Positions 42,927-51,300 of a DNA stretch of 64,000 nt are shown here, in pieces; the stretch's first letter is position 1; each line of letters starts with the position of its first letter. Origin of the DNA: JBQTIY01 sp052387675 (GTDB lineage: Bacteria > Planctomycetota > B15-G4); NCBI GenBank assembly GCA_052387675.1, contig JBQTIY010000010.1, positions 1 through 64,000 of the forward strand, written 5' to 3'. The notes beneath the pieces were generated by a model, which was not told where the DNA came from, searched no databases, and was given only the letters and a program-made list of their open reading frames with translations. The translations under genes and the position numbers were made by a program.

Positions 42927-45119
42927 TCAGGGCGGATCCGCAGTCGCTGATTTTGCGCGCTCAAGGTTTACGAGGACCTTTTCGTTGCCTGGCTCGAGTT
43001 CCAAGGCGCGCTGGAAGTGCGGAACGGCCTCGGCCGGACGACGCAGCCCCAGCAGGAGATTGCCGAGATTGTTGTGCAGTTCCACGCTGTCCTCGCCGGC
43101 CGCGAGGGCCTCGCGATAAGCCGCCTCGGCCTCACGGAGCAGGCCGCCGCGGCGATAGGCCAGCCCCTTCTGCGTCAGCGCGATGGTTTCGCCGGGCTCT
43201 AAGCGCAGCGACTGCGCCAAGAGGTCGAGGGCCAGCGGCTGCTCTTCGGGGTTGCGGAGTTCCTGGGCCACTCGGCGACTGGCCTTGGCCAGGACACTGG
43301 CGATGGGCCCCTCGCGCTCCGGGATGCTGGGCACGCCCCGCAGGAAGGTCACGATGGCGACCACACTGGCCAAGGGGCGGTCGAGGTTGGCGAGCACGTT
43401 TTTGCCCGTGCGCTCTCCCTCCAGAATCATGAGCACCCTCCAGGCTTGGTCGGCGGCCTCCTCGGAGCGCGCCGCGAGCACCGGCGTGTTCATTTCCAGT
43501 GCATGCACGAGCTTCAGGCGCGCATCGGGATATTGCGGCGCCAGGCGCAGTGCTTCCTGCGCCGCCGCGAGCGCGGCCTCGCGCCGTGCGCTCGCCTCCT
43601 CCGGCGTCGTCGCGAGCCGCATGCGCACGATTTCCACCGACGCGAGGTTGCTCCAGGAAACCTGCAAGCCCGTGGAGTCGGGGCGCAGCGGCACTCTGCC
43701 GGCCGCGATGACGGCTGCGGCCAGTAGGAGCAGCCCCAGCGCGCGCAGGCGCGCGCCCGGCTGCCGCCACGCGGCGGACAGTGCGATCAGTCCGGTGTCG
43801 ATCGCGCCGGCCGCCAGAATCCAGAGCAGGGGCGCGACGCTGAGCCGATAACGCCCCATCACGTAGAAGAGCGCCAGCGAGAGCATCACGGCCACGACGC
43901 CGCCGCGCAGCACGAGCAGCGGTGCGCCGCGCCACGGCAAGAACAGGAAGCCGAGCAGCGCGAGCGGGCCCAGCCAACTCAGGTCCGAGAGGGGCGTGGC
44001 GAGCCAAGGCAGAGCCTGCCGGTAGAAATACCAGTCCTTCACATCGGGCACTTCGTCGCCGTGGAAGGTGTAGAGCAGCTTGAGACCCACGCGCCCCGCC
44101 GCGACGAGCGGCCGCGCACTCGCCTGCTCCCAGGCCGTGCGCCACCAGAAGGCCGAAATCTCGCGGCTCTTGAGCGGGCGGCCGCTGCGCGCCTCCGCCA
44201 GCGCGATGGCGTCTTCCTCCTCGAAGAGCGCATCGCCGCGGCCCACGAGCAGCGGGTCGTACTGCACGCCGCGCCACATCTCGGGCGCGTCGGGCTGGCC
44301 GATGGCCGCGTTCGTGCCGGCCTGGTAGGTCGTGAGCACGAAGTCGCCGCGGCGCAGGTTGTGAATCGTGGCCGGCGAGATGGCCAGCAGGGCCGCGAGC
44401 GCGGCGAGGGCCGCTTCCACCACACGGCGGCGTCCCCCGAGGCGCAGCAGCAGCGAGCAGCCCACAAGCGTTGCGAGCAAGTACGTGTTGCCGCGCAGCA
44501 GAATCCCCAGGCCCAGCGCGAGCCCCAGCAGCAGCGCGCGCAGCCGGCCGCCCCGATCCTGCAAGACATCGAGCCACAGGTGCAGAGTCAGCACCCAGAG
44601 CAGAAGGCCCAGCGATTCCTTGAGCAGCATGGCCTCGGTGAAGACGAGCGGGCCCGAGATCGCGGCGAAGAATCCGGCCAGCACGCCGACGCGCGGCCCC
44701 AGACAGCGCCAGCCGAGCGTGGCGACGAGCAACGCCGTGAGCACGCCCAGCGCATGCTGCAGCAGCACGATCGCGCGATGGACGGGCGCGTGCACGATGG
44801 CCGCCGTGTCCGCATCGATCGGCGGCGGAGGCGCCAGCCGATAGACCTGCCCGACCAGCCAAGCGTAGAGCGGCTCCTGGTAGAAGGCGCGCTCGCGCCC
44901 AGGGCCGCCGGCGGCGACGCCGCGCGCAAAGCTGTCATAGGCGCGTTCGTCGCCGAGCAGGTGACTGGCCAGCGTGCCCACGGGCCCGCCGTCCTGATGC
45001 ACGGCCCACTCGAAGCTCACGCGCGTGATCAGCGCAACGAGCGCCACGGCCAAGAGCCAGGGCCAGCGGCGGAGGGGCCGGGCGCCCGCTTCGCCCGCGC
45101 TCGGCGGCGGGGGCGTCAT
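42927..45119 (-). CDS. GT-C (GT39-like) membrane protein with C-terminal TPRs
   Basis: A 730-residue protein. The N-terminal half has about eleven membrane segments and the GT-C first-loop acidic motif GDERAYDSFARGVAAGG. Later loops include FYQEPLYAWLVGQVYRLAPP and TYQAGTNAAIGQP. After residue about 490 the chain is soluble, ending in tetratricopeptide repeats (AYRRGGLLREAEAAYREALA then NNLGNLLLGLRRPAEAVPHF). It probably transfers sugar from a lipid carrier and uses the TPR tail for protein contacts. The ATG at 45119 overlaps the upstream stop (ATGA). Confidence 0.8.
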   Translation of the reverse strand: MTPPPPSAGEAGARPLRRWPWLLAVALVALITRVSFEWAVHQDGGPVGTLASHLLGDERAYDSFARGVAAGGPGRERAFYQEPLYAWLVGQVYRLAPPPPIDADTAAIVHAPVHRAIVLLQHALGVLTALLVATLGWRCLGPRVGVLAGFFAAISGPLVFTEAMLLKESLGLLLWVLTLHLWLDVLQDRGGRLRALLLGLALGLGILLRGNTYLLATLVGCSLLLRLGGRRRVVEAALAALAALLAISPATIHNLRRGDFVLTTYQAGTNAAIGQPDAPEMWRGVQYDPLLVGRGDALFEEEDAIALAEARSGRPLKSREISAFWWRTAWEQASARPLVAAGRVGLKLLYTFHGDEVPDVKDWYFYRQALPWLATPLSDLSWLGPLALLGFLFLPWRGAPLLVLRGGVVAVMLSLALFYVMGRYRLSVAPLLWILAAGAIDTGLIALSAAWRQPGARLRALGLLLLAAAVIAAGRVPLRPDSTGLQVSWSNLASVEIVRMRLATTPEEASARREAALAAAQEALRLAPQYPDARLKLVHALEMNTPVLAARSEEAADQAWRVLMILEGERTGKNVLANLDRPLASVVAIVTFLRGVPSIPEREGPIASVLAKASRRVAQELRNPEEQPLALDLLAQSLRLEPGETIALTQKGLAYRRGGLLREAEAAYREALAAGEDSVELHNNLGNLLLGLRRPAEAVPHFQRALELEPGNEKVLVNLERAKSATADPP

Positions 45120-46723
45120 GGCGCCACCCAGATTTCGAGCGACTGGTGCAGCGGGCTGGGCACCACGGCCGGATGAGGCACGCGGAAGAGGGCCGCGCGC
45201 TGAGTGAGGCCGAGCCAATGCGCGTAGTCGTCGGCGGTGTGTGCCAGCGCCGCGCGGTCGCTCTCGGAGAGTTTGTCGAACAGAGCCTTGAACTCCGGGC
45301 TGTGCCCGGCGGCCCAGTGCGGGAAGACTGCCAGCGCTACCGGAGCGCGCTCGCTCAGGTAGCGCAGCAGCGCCTCCTCTGCCGCGGCGAGTTTCTGCGG
45401 ATTGCCCAGTTCGGCCTGCAGCAGCCGCTCATCGATGAGCCGCGCCAGGCGCGCGTCGTTATTGCCGTAGAGGTCGAGCAGCGGCCGCTTGCCGAAGTAG
45501 CGGATCGCGCCGGCGTCGTGGCTGGCCACGAGGGCGCCCGGCGCGACGTGCTCGTCGATCCACAGGCCGGCGGCCACGTTGAGCGCCTCCACGTCGGCGC
45601 ACTCGGCGGCGAAGCGCTGCCGCACGTCGACAGCGTGCGCCGGCAGGCCCGCGCCCAGCCAGAAAGCGGCGGCCGCCGGCGCCACGAGCACCAAGCAGGC
45701 GCGCGGCCGGCACAGACAGCCGGCCCAGGCCGTGCGCATGACCGAGGCCAGGCCCGTGCCGGCCACGAGCAGCAGCAGCGGCCAGGCCAGCACGGCGTAG
45801 CGCTGCCAATAGAAAGGCACGCGCGGCGGGTCGGAGCCGGCCACCGGCATGGCGCGCGTGAGCAGCACGCCGAGCAGCAGCAGTCCGGCGAAGAGCAGGG
45901 CCAGGCGTGCGAGACGACCCGCGGCGCCCTCGAGCGCAATCGCGCCTACCAGCAGAAGCAGCGGCAGCGACCAGACCCAGCCCGTGTCGCGGCCGAGCGC
46001 GCCGAGTGTGTCCCAGATCGCGGACAGATTGAGCACCAGCTCGGTCTTGTTGTGCCAGGTGTTTGGCCACGGGTGACCGGCGATCCATTGATTGAAGGCC
46101 GCGAAGGGCAGCGCGCAAAGCACCACCGGCCAGAGGAAGCGCAGCGGACGCTCGCCGCGGCGCGCCAGCACCAGCAGGGCCACTGCGCCAAGGAGCAGAC
46201 CTTCGGGGCGCGTGAGCAAGGCCAGACCCGTGGCCCAGCCGGCCGCCACGGGCCGGTCGTCGAGCACGCACTCCAAGAGCCACAGAGCGAGCAGCGCAAA
46301 GAGCGGCAACTCCATGCCGGAGAAGCGCGAGGCCAGCATGAGCGGATCGAAGGTGAGCACCAGGCCCACGAAGAGCATCGGCCAGCGGCCCGCTCGCAGT
46401 GCGAGCCGGCAGGCCACGGCGGCGGCAAGGAAACCGCACAGGCCGCCCAGCAAGCGCAGGGCGAAGTCGGGCCGCTCGACAAAATTGGTGTAGGCCACCA
46501 GCGCGGCGGGGCCGGCGGCCAGCGCGGTCCAGAGCGGCGAACTCACGCCGGCCTCGGGCTGGCCGGGGTTGTAGGCGAAGCCCTCGCCGAGCGCCAAGGC
46601 CTCGGCATAGACAAGGTGTCCCCAGGCGTCGTCCAGCGGGAAGCCTGGGCCGCAGTCGCGCAGGAAGAGCCAGCCGGCCAGCACATGCGCCGCGAGCAGG
46701 ATCAGCAGGGCGCGCCGGGACAT
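45116..46723 (-). CDS. GT-C-like multi-pass membrane protein
   Basis: A 535-residue membrane protein: MSRRALLILLAAHVLAGWLF, then the acidic motif GPGFPLDDAWGHLVYAEALA, FAYNPGQPEAGVSSPLWTAL, and LTFDPLMLASRFSGMELPLF. The FPLDDAW...Y.R/A pattern is common in uncharacterised GT39/PMT-like proteins of planctomycetes and others. The soluble C-terminal 150 residues include VASHDAGAIRYFGKRPLLDL YGN, usual for the group. The donor is likely a polyprenyl-phosphate sugar. It is coupled to the TPR-containing GT-C gene by an ATGA overlap. Confidence 0.75.
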   Translation of the reverse strand: MSRRALLILLAAHVLAGWLFLRDCGPGFPLDDAWGHLVYAEALALGEGFAYNPGQPEAGVSSPLWTALAAGPAALVAYTNFVERPDFALRLLGGLCGFLAAAVACRLALRAGRWPMLFVGLVLTFDPLMLASRFSGMELPLFALLALWLLECVLDDRPVAAGWATGLALLTRPEGLLLGAVALLVLARRGERPLRFLWPVVLCALPFAAFNQWIAGHPWPNTWHNKTELVLNLSAIWDTLGALGRDTGWVWSLPLLLLVGAIALEGAAGRLARLALLFAGLLLLGVLLTRAMPVAGSDPPRVPFYWQRYAVLAWPLLLLVAGTGLASVMRTAWAGCLCRPRACLVLVAPAAAAFWLGAGLPAHAVDVRQRFAAECADVEALNVAAGLWIDEHVAPGALVASHDAGAIRYFGKRPLLDLYGNNDARLARLIDERLLQAELGNPQKLAAAEEALLRYLSERAPVALAVFPHWAAGHSPEFKALFDKLSESDRAALAHTADDYAHWLGLTQRAALFRVPHPAVVPSPLHQSLEIWVAP

Positions 46724-46744
46724 CGTCGGAAGGCTAGCAAACGC

Positions 46745-46750
46745 TACGCT
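46745..46750 (+). promoter_or_regulatory. Candidate -10 element (TACGCT)
   Basis: GCTACGCT lies 8 nt before the GTG at 46759, inside the 35-nt gap between divergent genes. No -35 box is recognisable. Confidence 0.25.
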
Positions 46751-46758
46751 GGGAACGC

Positions 46759-48009
46759 GTGACTCGCACCACGGCCGGCACCATGACTCGCAGCCTCGCG
46801 CGCGGCCTCCTGGTCGTGCTCTCGGGCGCCTTCCTGGTCTTCGTCATCATTTGGCTGGCCGGCAAGCCGACCGTGCGCTTCACCCTGGGCCGCGGCGAAG
46901 CCCTCGTGGCCGAGCCCGGGATCAACAGCTTCCTCGTGCGCGAAGCCGACGGACTCTGGCGGCTCTACGACGGACTGGCGCGCCAGACCGGGGACGGGCA
47001 CCTGCTGCCGACTCCCGCTCTGGGGCGGCCGGCCTTGCAGGCCGACGGCTCGGCCTATGTGCTCACCGATCAGGGCCTCATGTGGGTCCACAGCAGCCAG
47101 GCCCTGGTGCCGGGCGGCGAAATCGTGGCCGTGCGCCGCGCCGTGGACCTGCCCGAGGGCGTGCGACTGGAGGGCGTGGTCGGCGCGCGCGATGCCCTGC
47201 TCTCGGCGCCCGTCCACGAACTCGTGCCGGGCGCCGCTGGTCCCGATCTGCGCGAGCGACGCCTCTTGCTCTGCGAGTCGGGGGCCGGCGATGCACGCCT
47301 CGTGCCCGTGGCGGATGCGGCCGGCGAGGCGCGCGTGCCGGCCGGCCGCGAAGTTCTGCTCGGCCGCGCCGCCCGCGAACTGGCCTTTCTCGGTGAGCAG
47401 GGCTGGGAGGCTTGGTCGCTGGGCGCGGACGGCGGGCCGGCTCGGCGCGCTGTGGCGCAGGACTGCACCAAGCCCGGCGCTCTCTTCGTGCCGCAGGGCG
47501 GCGAGTTGCTCGTGCGCGGCCGCGTGGACGGTCTGTGGCTGCTCTCGCTCAGCGATGGCCGCATGAAGCTCGTCGGCGAGGGCGACCTGGGCGTCTCAAG
47601 GCGTGTGCCTATGAGCTACGGCTGGCGTTTCGATCCCGTGCGCCTCGTGGCCTCGCACTGGGACCCCAATGGCTGGCTGCAAGTCTTCCAGACGCACGTG
47701 CCCAGCGGCACGCGCTGGGGCTTCAACCTTGGCTTCGTGCACCACTATGGCGTGGCGATGTCGGCCGACGGGCGCTTCATGGCCTACGTGCAGGCGGTCT
47801 TCGACGAGGACGCTGAAGATCCTTTCGTGGAGCATCTGTATCGTTTCGATTTCAACCAGCCGGAACTCGGCGCGGTGGAGTTTGGCGCTCGGCGCGGCGG
47901 TCACGCCGGGCAGGGGCCGGTCTTCATCGGATCGGGCGGCTCGCTGGTCTTCATCGCCAACGGTGAAGTCATGCGCAGTGAAGGCCCCCCAGATTCCTCG
48001 GACAGGTGA
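46759..48009 (+). CDS. Unknown membrane-anchored beta-propeller-like protein
   Basis: A 416-residue protein with one N-terminal membrane anchor (LLVVLSGAFLVFVIIWLAG) and a periplasmic beta-rich part with regularly spaced strands such as LWRLYDGLARQTGDGHLLP, SAYVLTDQGLMWVHSSQALV and LWLLSLSDGRMKLVGEGDLG, which fit a WD40/PQQ-like propeller. No named domain is recognised. GTG at 46759 or ATG at 46783 may be used. Its TGA overlaps the GTG of the M28 peptidase gene (GTGA at 48006-48009), so the propeller and peptidase are made together and may interact. Confidence 0.7.
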   Translation: MTRTTAGTMTRSLARGLLVVLSGAFLVFVIIWLAGKPTVRFTLGRGEALVAEPGINSFLVREADGLWRLYDGLARQTGDGHLLPTPALGRPALQADGSAYVLTDQGLMWVHSSQALVPGGEIVAVRRAVDLPEGVRLEGVVGARDALLSAPVHELVPGAAGPDLRERRLLLCESGAGDARLVPVADAAGEARVPAGREVLLGRAARELAFLGEQGWEAWSLGADGGPARRAVAQDCTKPGALFVPQGGELLVRGRVDGLWLLSLSDGRMKLVGEGDLGVSRRVPMSYGWRFDPVRLVASHWDPNGWLQVFQTHVPSGTRWGFNLGFVHHYGVAMSADGRFMAYVQAVFDEDAEDPFVEHLYRFDFNQPELGAVEFGARRGGHAGQGPVFIGSGGSLVFIANGEVMRSEGPPDSSDR

Positions 48010-49781
48010 TGCCCATGAACGTGCGGAACTCGATGGACGCGACAACAGCAGCGAGTCGGTGGACTCTGGCCGCGCGAGCCGGTGCGCTGCTCGCACTCGT
48101 CGCCTGCGGCAGCGCGCCGCAACAGGTTGCGCTGGCGCCCGCACCAGCGCCGACGCCCTCGGTCGTCACCGTGCGCAGCAAGTCGCCCGCGCCCACGGTG
48201 GTCGCGCTCGCGCCGCAGGCTCCCGCGATCGCCGGCACGGCGGCACCGGCCGCCGCGCCATCCACTGCAGCCATCGCGCGGCGCGTCGACGCGCACTTGG
48301 AGTTCCTGGCCAGCGACGACTTGGCCGGCCGCGAAACCGGCACGGTGCAGTCCAAGATCACCGGGCAGTACGTGGCCGCGGCCTATCGCACGGCGGGCCT
48401 GCTGCCGGGCGGTGAGGACGGCTACTTCCAGAAGTTTCCGCTGAGTTCCAACCGGCTCGATGCCGAGCGCACCAGCGCCACGCTCAGCGCTGCCGGGCAG
48501 GCGCCGGCCACGTGGAAGATTTTCCAAGACTTCGTGCTGCGCGGCTATGGCGATCGCGACCAGAACCTGGAGGCCGAGCTGGCCTTTGCGGGCTTCGGCT
48601 TGGTGAGCGAGGCGCACGGTGTCGACGAATACGGCAGCCTCGACGTGCGGGGCCGGATCGTCGTCGTGCTCGATGGCCGACCGCCGCTGCGCAACGACCT
48701 GCGCCAGGCCGCCGTGTGGCGGGCCAAGCGCAATGCGGCGCGCGAGCGCGGCGCCATCGGCCTGGTCACGGTGAGCGACCCGGGCAATGCCGGCCTCAAG
48801 GAGATGTTTGCGGCGGCGCAGGCGGCCAGCCAGCAACCCAACTTCAGCATTCCGAGCCCGGATTCGCAGACCGACGGCTTCCCCCTGCTGAACCTCTCGG
48901 CCAGCGGCGTGGAGTCCCTGCAGCGAGTCTCCGGCATCGACTTCGCGGCCGAGCGCGCGGCGCGCACCGAACTCCTGGCCGCGCCCGCCCCGGGTGCTGC
49001 GCCCACCGCGCCCACCGCGCCGCTTGCCGCCACGAGCCGGCTCTTGCCCGGTTTGAAGCTGACGCTCAGCTCGGGCGTGCTCACCGAGACGACGCACGGC
49101 TACAACATCCTCGGCCTGCTGCCCGGCAGCGATCCGTTGCTGCGCGACGAAGTCGTGATCGTCTCGGCGCACAACGACCACATCGGCGTGGCCAGCGACG
49201 GCGATGTGAACAACGGCGCCGATGACAACGCTTCCGGCACGACGGCGCTCATGATTGCGGCGGAAGTCTTGGCCGCGGGGCCCGCGCCGCGCCGCTCGGT
49301 GCTCTTCCTCTCTGTCTCCGGTGAGGAGATGGGCCTGCTGGGCAGCGAGTGGTGGTGCGAGCATCCCACGGTGCCGCTGCCGCAGTGCGTGGCCAACATC
49401 AACGTGGACATGGTGGGGCGCAACGACGCGGACGCCATCGGCGCCACGCCGTCGCCGGAGCACGAGGACTACAACACGCTCGTGGAGCGCGCCGTCGCGC
49501 TGGGGCCCGCGTCGGGGCTGCGCGTCACCTGGACAGCACCCGAGGCGGGTGACGACCGTGTCGACAACTACTACCATCGCTCCGATCACTACCACTTCGC
49601 CTCGCGCGGCATCCCGGTGGTCTTTTTCTTTTCCGGCGTACACGAGGACTACCACCGCCCCTCCGACGAGGTGCACAAGCTCGATCGGGTGAAGATCCGG
49701 CGCGTGGCCGACCTCGTGGCCCGTTTGGTGACCGACACGGCCAACGCCGACCAGCGGCCCAAGGAGCTGGGCAAGCCCTGA
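48006..49781 (+). CDS. M28-family peptidase lipoprotein with PA domain
   Basis: A 591-residue protein: lipobox LLALVACGS, a long Ala/Pro linker, a PA-domain insert (AGFGLVSEAHGVDEYGSLDV, GRIVVVLDGRPPL) and an M28 catalytic domain with all ligands: SAHNDHIG, NGADDNASG, GEEMGLLG, NVDMVGRND and DYHRPSDE. It is closest in plan to the enzyme at 16914-18491 (both contain HLEFLASDDLAGRETG-like text: VRFLASDELAGRETGSEGG there), so the two are likely paralogues. Predicted periplasmic or outer-membrane-bound aminopeptidase. The GTG start overlaps the upstream stop; ATG at 48009 or 48015 is possible. Confidence 0.9.
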   Translation: MMPMNVRNSMDATTAASRWTLAARAGALLALVACGSAPQQVALAPAPAPTPSVVTVRSKSPAPTVVALAPQAPAIAGTAAPAAAPSTAAIARRVDAHLEFLASDDLAGRETGTVQSKITGQYVAAAYRTAGLLPGGEDGYFQKFPLSSNRLDAERTSATLSAAGQAPATWKIFQDFVLRGYGDRDQNLEAELAFAGFGLVSEAHGVDEYGSLDVRGRIVVVLDGRPPLRNDLRQAAVWRAKRNAARERGAIGLVTVSDPGNAGLKEMFAAAQAASQQPNFSIPSPDSQTDGFPLLNLSASGVESLQRVSGIDFAAERAARTELLAAPAPGAAPTAPTAPLAATSRLLPGLKLTLSSGVLTETTHGYNILGLLPGSDPLLRDEVVIVSAHNDHIGVASDGDVNNGADDNASGTTALMIAAEVLAAGPAPRRSVLFLSVSGEEMGLLGSEWWCEHPTVPLPQCVANINVDMVGRNDADAIGATPSPEHEDYNTLVERAVALGPASGLRVTWTAPEAGDDRVDNYYHRSDHYHFASRGIPVVFFFSGVHEDYHRPSDEVHKLDRVKIRRVADLVARLVTDTANADQRPKELGKP

Positions 49782-49797
49782 GACCGGCTAACCGGTC
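49782..49797 (+). terminator. Hairpin directly after the M28 gene
   Basis: GACCGG-CTAA-CCGGTC is a perfect 6-bp stem starting right after the stop codon. No U-tract follows, so a role as terminator or mRNA end protector is only possible. Confidence 0.35.
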
Positions 49798-49808
49798 AGG
49801 GCCAGTGG

Positions 49809-49814
49809 TATCCT
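49809..49814 (+). promoter_or_regulatory. Candidate -10 element before the secreted propeller gene
   Basis: TATCCT, preceded by TGG, lies 7 nt before the ATG at 49822 and just after the hairpin at 49782. It would mark a new transcript for the CHAT gene run. No -35 box is seen. Confidence 0.3.
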
Positions 49815-49821
49815 GGGCGCC

Positions 49822-51297
49822 ATGTTGCGGCCCGCAATCGCCTCCATCCTCGTAGCGGCGTTGACGGCCGCCGCGGCGACGCCCTTGCTGGCCCAATCGA
49901 CGCCGCGCGCCCTCACGGCGCAGCACAGCTTCCCGCTTGCCGGCGGGAGCCTGGTGGTGGTCTTCGACGGGCTCGAGCCGCGCGAGACAGTTCTTGTGCG
50001 CCTGGCTCAGCCCACGCTGGCGCCGCCTTCGGTGGTGGAGGTCTTGCAGACCTTGCCCTCGCCGCAACGCAGCCCGCGCCTGCCGGCCTCGCCCCCCGGC
50101 GAACTGCTGACGGCTTGGGTGGCGGATGAACTCGGCCGTCTGAGTTTCCTCTTCGTGCTCGACGATCTCGCCGATGCAGGGCGCGAGATCGACTTGGCTC
50201 TCGTCGGGGCGCGGCGCGGCGGCCAGAGCGCCGAACTGTCGCGCGTACACCTCATGGTGCAGGCGCCCACGGTCATCGTGCCGGGCGCCGACGAACTGCT
50301 GCGCGTGGACCTCTTGTCCGGCGCGCAACTCCTGCCCTCCATTCCGGGCAGCGGCGGGCTGGCCGGCCTGGCCTTCTCGCCCGACGGCTTGCAGGTCTAT
50401 GTGCTGCGCCAGGACGGTCGTCTGGAAGTGCGCTCGGCGCAGAGCTGGGATGCGGCGCCGCTCGTCGAGCACCTGCTCGCCGGCGAGCCGGACACACTCG
50501 GCGCCAGCCTCCACGGCGGCGCGGCCTTTGTGCTCAGCCGGCCGGCGGGCGAGCCCTTTGCGCCCGGCGCCACCCTGCATTTCCTGGATGAAGCGCACGA
50601 ACCGCTGGTGCTCGAATCCATGGCGCAGCCGGTGTCCGGCCGGCGCGTGGCACTCACCGCCGACGGCCTCACCGCCTTCGTGGCCGAGGACGATCTGCTC
50701 GTGCGCGAGGTGGATCTGCTGTCGGGCCAGCCCCAGGCGCTGCTCCTGGCCGGCCTGGCCGGCGACACGGACATCGTGGACCTGCTGCTGCTGGAGCGCA
50801 CGCTCTACATCGCGACGCAGGCCGCCGGCGGACGCAACGGCGCGCTGACCATCTACGACCTGGATGCCGGAGCCGCGCGCACGCTCTCGCTGCGCATCAG
50901 TCCGCAGCGCTTGGTGGCGCTCGACGACGGCCTGTTGCTCGTGGTGCCGACGCAGGGCCAGCGCTTCGAGATCGTGGAGGGCGGCGAGACGCTGCGGCTC
51001 CACGCGGCAGCCGGCGCCTGCCTCGATGCCGCGCCTGGGCCGCAGGGCGTGCTGCTGCTGCTGCGCATGCGCAGCGGCGGCGGCATCTCGCTCTACGATC
51101 CCGCGGCCGATCGCGAGACGCTCCTGCTGCGCGGCCTGCCGCCGGCCGAGCGGCTCATCTCGCATCCGCAGGGCCGGGCCGTGCTGCTCGGCGATCCGTC
51201 GGGAGCCGTGCACGTTTTTGATCCGCTGCAGCGCAGCCTCGTCACGCTCGGCGGGGCGCAGGCCCTGCCCGACGCAGGACACGCGCTGCTGCCGTAA
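49822..51297 (+). CDS. Secreted beta-propeller-like protein
   Basis: A 491-residue protein with a signal peptide (MLRPAIASILVAALTAAAAT, cleavage near LLAQS). After a short N-terminal beta domain the sequence has propeller-like blades: VIVPGADELLRVDLLSGAQL, LAGLAFSPDGLQVYVLRQDG, VALTADGLTAFVAEDDLLVR, TIYDLDAGAARTLSLRISPQ and GISLYDPAADRETLLLRGLP, similar to YncE/lactonase-type repeats. No catalytic signature. It is followed after only 3 nt by the CHAT protease gene, which suggests a joint transcript and possibly a shared function. Confidence 0.75.
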   Translation: MLRPAIASILVAALTAAAATPLLAQSTPRALTAQHSFPLAGGSLVVVFDGLEPRETVLVRLAQPTLAPPSVVEVLQTLPSPQRSPRLPASPPGELLTAWVADELGRLSFLFVLDDLADAGREIDLALVGARRGGQSAELSRVHLMVQAPTVIVPGADELLRVDLLSGAQLLPSIPGSGGLAGLAFSPDGLQVYVLRQDGRLEVRSAQSWDAAPLVEHLLAGEPDTLGASLHGGAAFVLSRPAGEPFAPGATLHFLDEAHEPLVLESMAQPVSGRRVALTADGLTAFVAEDDLLVREVDLLSGQPQALLLAGLAGDTDIVDLLLLERTLYIATQAAGGRNGALTIYDLDAGAARTLSLRISPQRLVALDDGLLLVVPTQGQRFEIVEGGETLRLHAAAGACLDAAPGPQGVLLLLRMRSGGGISLYDPAADRETLLLRGLPPAERLISHPQGRAVLLGDPSGAVHVFDPLQRSLVTLGGAQALPDAGHALLP

Positions 51298-51300
51298 TCA

